A stretch of 32,632 bases of DNA from contig CAAEIM010000154.1 in NCBI GenBank assembly GCA_900755995.1, positions 1-32,632 on the forward strand, given 5' to 3'. The translations under genes and the position numbers were made by a program. Positions 31,125 to 32,632 of this stretch are shown here, in pieces. Under the pieces are notes generated by a model. The model worked only from the letters and a program-made list of their open reading frames with translations, was not told where the DNA came from and searched no databases. This stretch comes from Clostridia bacterium. GTDB taxonomy: Bacteria > Bacillota > Clostridia > Oscillospirales > Acutalibacteraceae. How positions within the stretch are numbered: the first letter of the stretch is position 1; each line of letters begins with the position of its first letter.

Positions 31125-31518
31125 ATTGCCCCAGGCATCGTATTCATTATTTGCTACAACATTACCGTCAACGTCATAAATAGATGTAATGTCACCTCTT
31201 CAGTTGTGAGCGTAGTAATATGTAACTGCATTGGTTGATGAATTTGCTTTGTAGCTTACTGCATAAAGCTGACCGTTTGCATCATAGCAATAGTCAAAGG
31301 TTTTTTCACCTCTTGTTTCGTGCATAAGCTGACCGCTGAGGTATTCATATGTATATTCAATACCGTTTACTTTCTTGCTTGTTCTTACGCCGTTGCTGTC
31401 ATACTTGCAGCTTATGCTGTTACTGCCTTTTTTCAGGGTGGTAAGCTTTCTGCCGTTGAGTTGAATCTTCTGACATATCGTTACGGTATGTCAGAAGATT
31501 TCCTGTTTTCGTCATAGG
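31125..31518 (-). pseudogene. Decayed rhs core fragment upstream of tip 2
   Basis: On the - strand, Rhs/YD-type coding is readable (KLTTLKKGSN, VRTSKKVNGIEYTYEYL, DYCYDANGQLYAV, SIYDVDGNVVANNEYDAWG). It is in frame with tip 2 apart from a TGA at 31202-31200 in the segment YYYAHN*RGDI. Further upstream the frame is lost twice around a 14-bp perfect palindrome (31464-31500) near the YDEN-GNLLTYRN segment. The fragment begins exactly where the previous candidate immunity gene ends (its TAG lies inside the homologous IAYDEN stretch). It is a fragmentary copy of the main rhs gene. Confidence 0.85.
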
Positions 31519-31965
31519 CTATTCTTCATCATACAATCTCATATTTTTTGCATAGCATAGTATTATGGCTATCTTAAAACAAACATTGATTAAGCCTATT
31601 ATCAAGCTAAACATAAATATGCCAAAGGAACCGACAATGTCAATTACAAGTAATAAAATTAAAATTCCATATTTAGTTTTACTTGGTTTAATGTATGCAC
31701 TCCATGCTAAATATAAATATGCTAAAAGTGTTGCTAAAATTAAAATAATACATAAAATGCTTAATACACTTATTTCAAAATCACAAATAGCTAGGATAAA
31801 AAGCGGAAGATAAATAACGGTCAAAAACAAGCAACAGATTAATTCTGCGAATGCAAAATCTACATTAATATTAAAAAGGCAGAAACAAGCAAAAAAAAAC
31901 GTTCCCATGCTTAAAATACTCATCATAATCGGAGCTAATATTTTTGTTATGTGTTTATTTTTCAT
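31519..31965 (-). CDS. Small multi-pass membrane protein, candidate immunity for the main Rhs tip
   Basis: 148 residues with about four hydrophobic spans and a charged C-terminus (KNMRLYDEE). I chose ATG 31965 over a TTG two codons upstream because GGGAG is 9 bases before it. It lies 18 bases after the stop of the Rhs tip, in the classic immunity position. No family is recognised, so immunity is inferred from position and size. An all-membrane protein suggests the matching toxin acts on or through the membrane. Confidence 0.6.
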   Translation of the reverse strand: MKNKHITKILAPIMMSILSMGTFFFACFCLFNINVDFAFAELICCLFLTVIYLPLFILAICDFEISVLSILCIILILATLLAYLYLAWSAYIKPSKTKYGILILLLVIDIVGSFGIFMFSLIIGLINVCFKIAIILCYAKNMRLYDEE

Positions 31966-31983
31966 TATCAAGTTCTCCCTTTA

Positions 31984-32632
31984 TTATATAAAATACCATA
32001 CAATAGATTTCCAAAAACTACCATCATTATTATCTAAATCAGCATCTTTAGCATGTTCCCGAAAAAAAGGTAAGCAATTATATGCAAAATTATGTGCATC
32101 CCATTCATTAATTAAAAATTCTGTGCTCCTATTCCATTGCAGAGGACTTGAAGGATTTTTAGCATTATAATCTTGTAAAAACTCAATGATTGCTAATTGA
32201 TCTTTATATTCTGTTATAGCAAATGAATCCACAATTTGAAAATTTGGATTATCAGTATTGTATCTATAATCATTAACTAATACAAATGGCTTGTCATAAA
32301 AAGTGCTACTGCTTGTATTTTGGTAACTCGCATTTTTATTATATATATACATAATATATCCATTATCAGCAACACCTGAAATATTACTTTCTGTAACTCG
32401 ATTGTACCAATCAATATTATCATTTACAAAATCTCTTCTATCCTTATTGCATTGGAAACATGTAGGATCGCCACAGGTTACATTTGAAGGATGATTACCT
32501 GTCGAATCAGAATACATAATCGGATTATTCCTGCAATACGCATTCATATTTGTATCAAGAATGTTATTGCCTGACTGGAAATAGCCGTCTGCATTTAAGA
32601 ATCTGTGGGTTACGGGGTCGTAGTAGCGGCTC
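31984..32632 (-). CDS. C-terminal end of an Rhs/YD-repeat toxin, 5' part outside window
   Basis: The frame is open to the window edge and begins in the conserved Rhs core (SRYYDPVTHRFLNADGYFQSG, then MNAYCRNNPI). The rest of the gene lies beyond 32632. After the junction DSTG is a variable tip of about 170 residues, beginning with a C-x4-C-x2-C motif (TCGDPTCFQC) and ending in NEWDAHNFAYN...KDADLDNND, polar with conserved-looking His/Asp/Asn. I do not recognise the toxin domain. Rhs proteins act in competition between cells by delivering the cleaved tip. This is the full-length-linked tip of the locus, with the following membrane gene as its likely immunity partner. Confidence 0.85.
   Translation of the reverse strand, partial: SRYYDPVTHRFLNADGYFQSGNNILDTNMNAYCRNNPIMYSDSTGNHPSNVTCGDPTCFQCNKDRRDFVNDNIDWYNRVTESNISGVADNGYIMYIYNKNASYQNTSSSTFYDKPFVLVNDYRYNTDNPNFQIVDSFAITEYKDQLAIIEFLQDYNAKNPSSPLQWNRSTEFLINEWDAHNFAYNCLPFFREHAKDADLDNNDGSFWKSIVWYFI

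Noticed and set aside
28725..32632. Repeated rhs segments as a CRISPR or tandem repeat array
   Set aside because: The repeats are protein-coding core fragments of unequal length over 1 kb apart, not short regular repeats.

Overview
The window looks like a chromosomal segment of a spore-forming, cellulosome-type gut Clostridium relative (Oscillospiraceae/Ruminococcus-like). The evidence is a SpoIIID homologue, a PdaB-type sporulation deacetylase, a secreted protein with a type I dockerin, Gram-positive lipoproteins, and strong AGGAGG ribosome binding sites. No rRNA, tRNA or CRISPR array was seen. The species cannot be named from the sequence alone.

Region 1 (1-14.4 kb, all + strand) is conserved housekeeping DNA with short gaps and few terminators: trmK (5' end missing), a Nif3-like gene, trmB, a lipoprotein, a response regulator/histidine kinase pair, a DUF1385 (YqhQ-like) gene, prmC, recA-recX-rimO, pgsA-cysE-cysS and pdaB. 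Internal promoters are visible before trmB, recA and (weakly) pgsA. A sporulation sigma-E-like promoter sits inside a long hairpin just before pdaB. Region 2 (14.4-20.0 kb, - strand) holds a dockerin protein, a DegT/DnrJ-type sugar aminotransferase, spoIIID with a matching sigma-E-like promoter, and a DUF624-like membrane protein. Two copies of an unnamed foldable intergenic element lie at 14.43 and 19.0 kb. Region 3 (20.0-23.7 kb, + strand) is a sugar ABC importer made of a binding protein and two permeases, without an ATPase gene.

Region 4 (23.75-32.63 kb, - strand) is more AT-rich and accessory. Read in its transcription direction (high to low coordinates) it begins with the C-terminal end of an Rhs/YD-repeat protein carrying a variable tip, followed by a small membrane protein. 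Next comes a decayed rhs fragment with a second tip and a second membrane protein. Then a terminator-promoter repeat leads to a third, nearly core-less tip that is followed by an M16 peptidase-like gene. A second copy of the same terminator-promoter repeat then leads to a permease-ATPase-permease ABC operon (FtsX/MacB type).

The layout suggests a polymorphic-toxin locus in which one rhs gene is followed by spare C-terminal tips, each paired with a candidate immunity gene. The conserved core sequence and the 122-bp repeats could support recombination. The most unusual points are the M16-like gene in the immunity slot with its predicted third zinc ligand changed from Glu to Gln, a shared C...CxxC motif just after the core in all three tips, and the sigma-E promoter placed so that only its own transcript would escape the pdaB-blocking hairpin.
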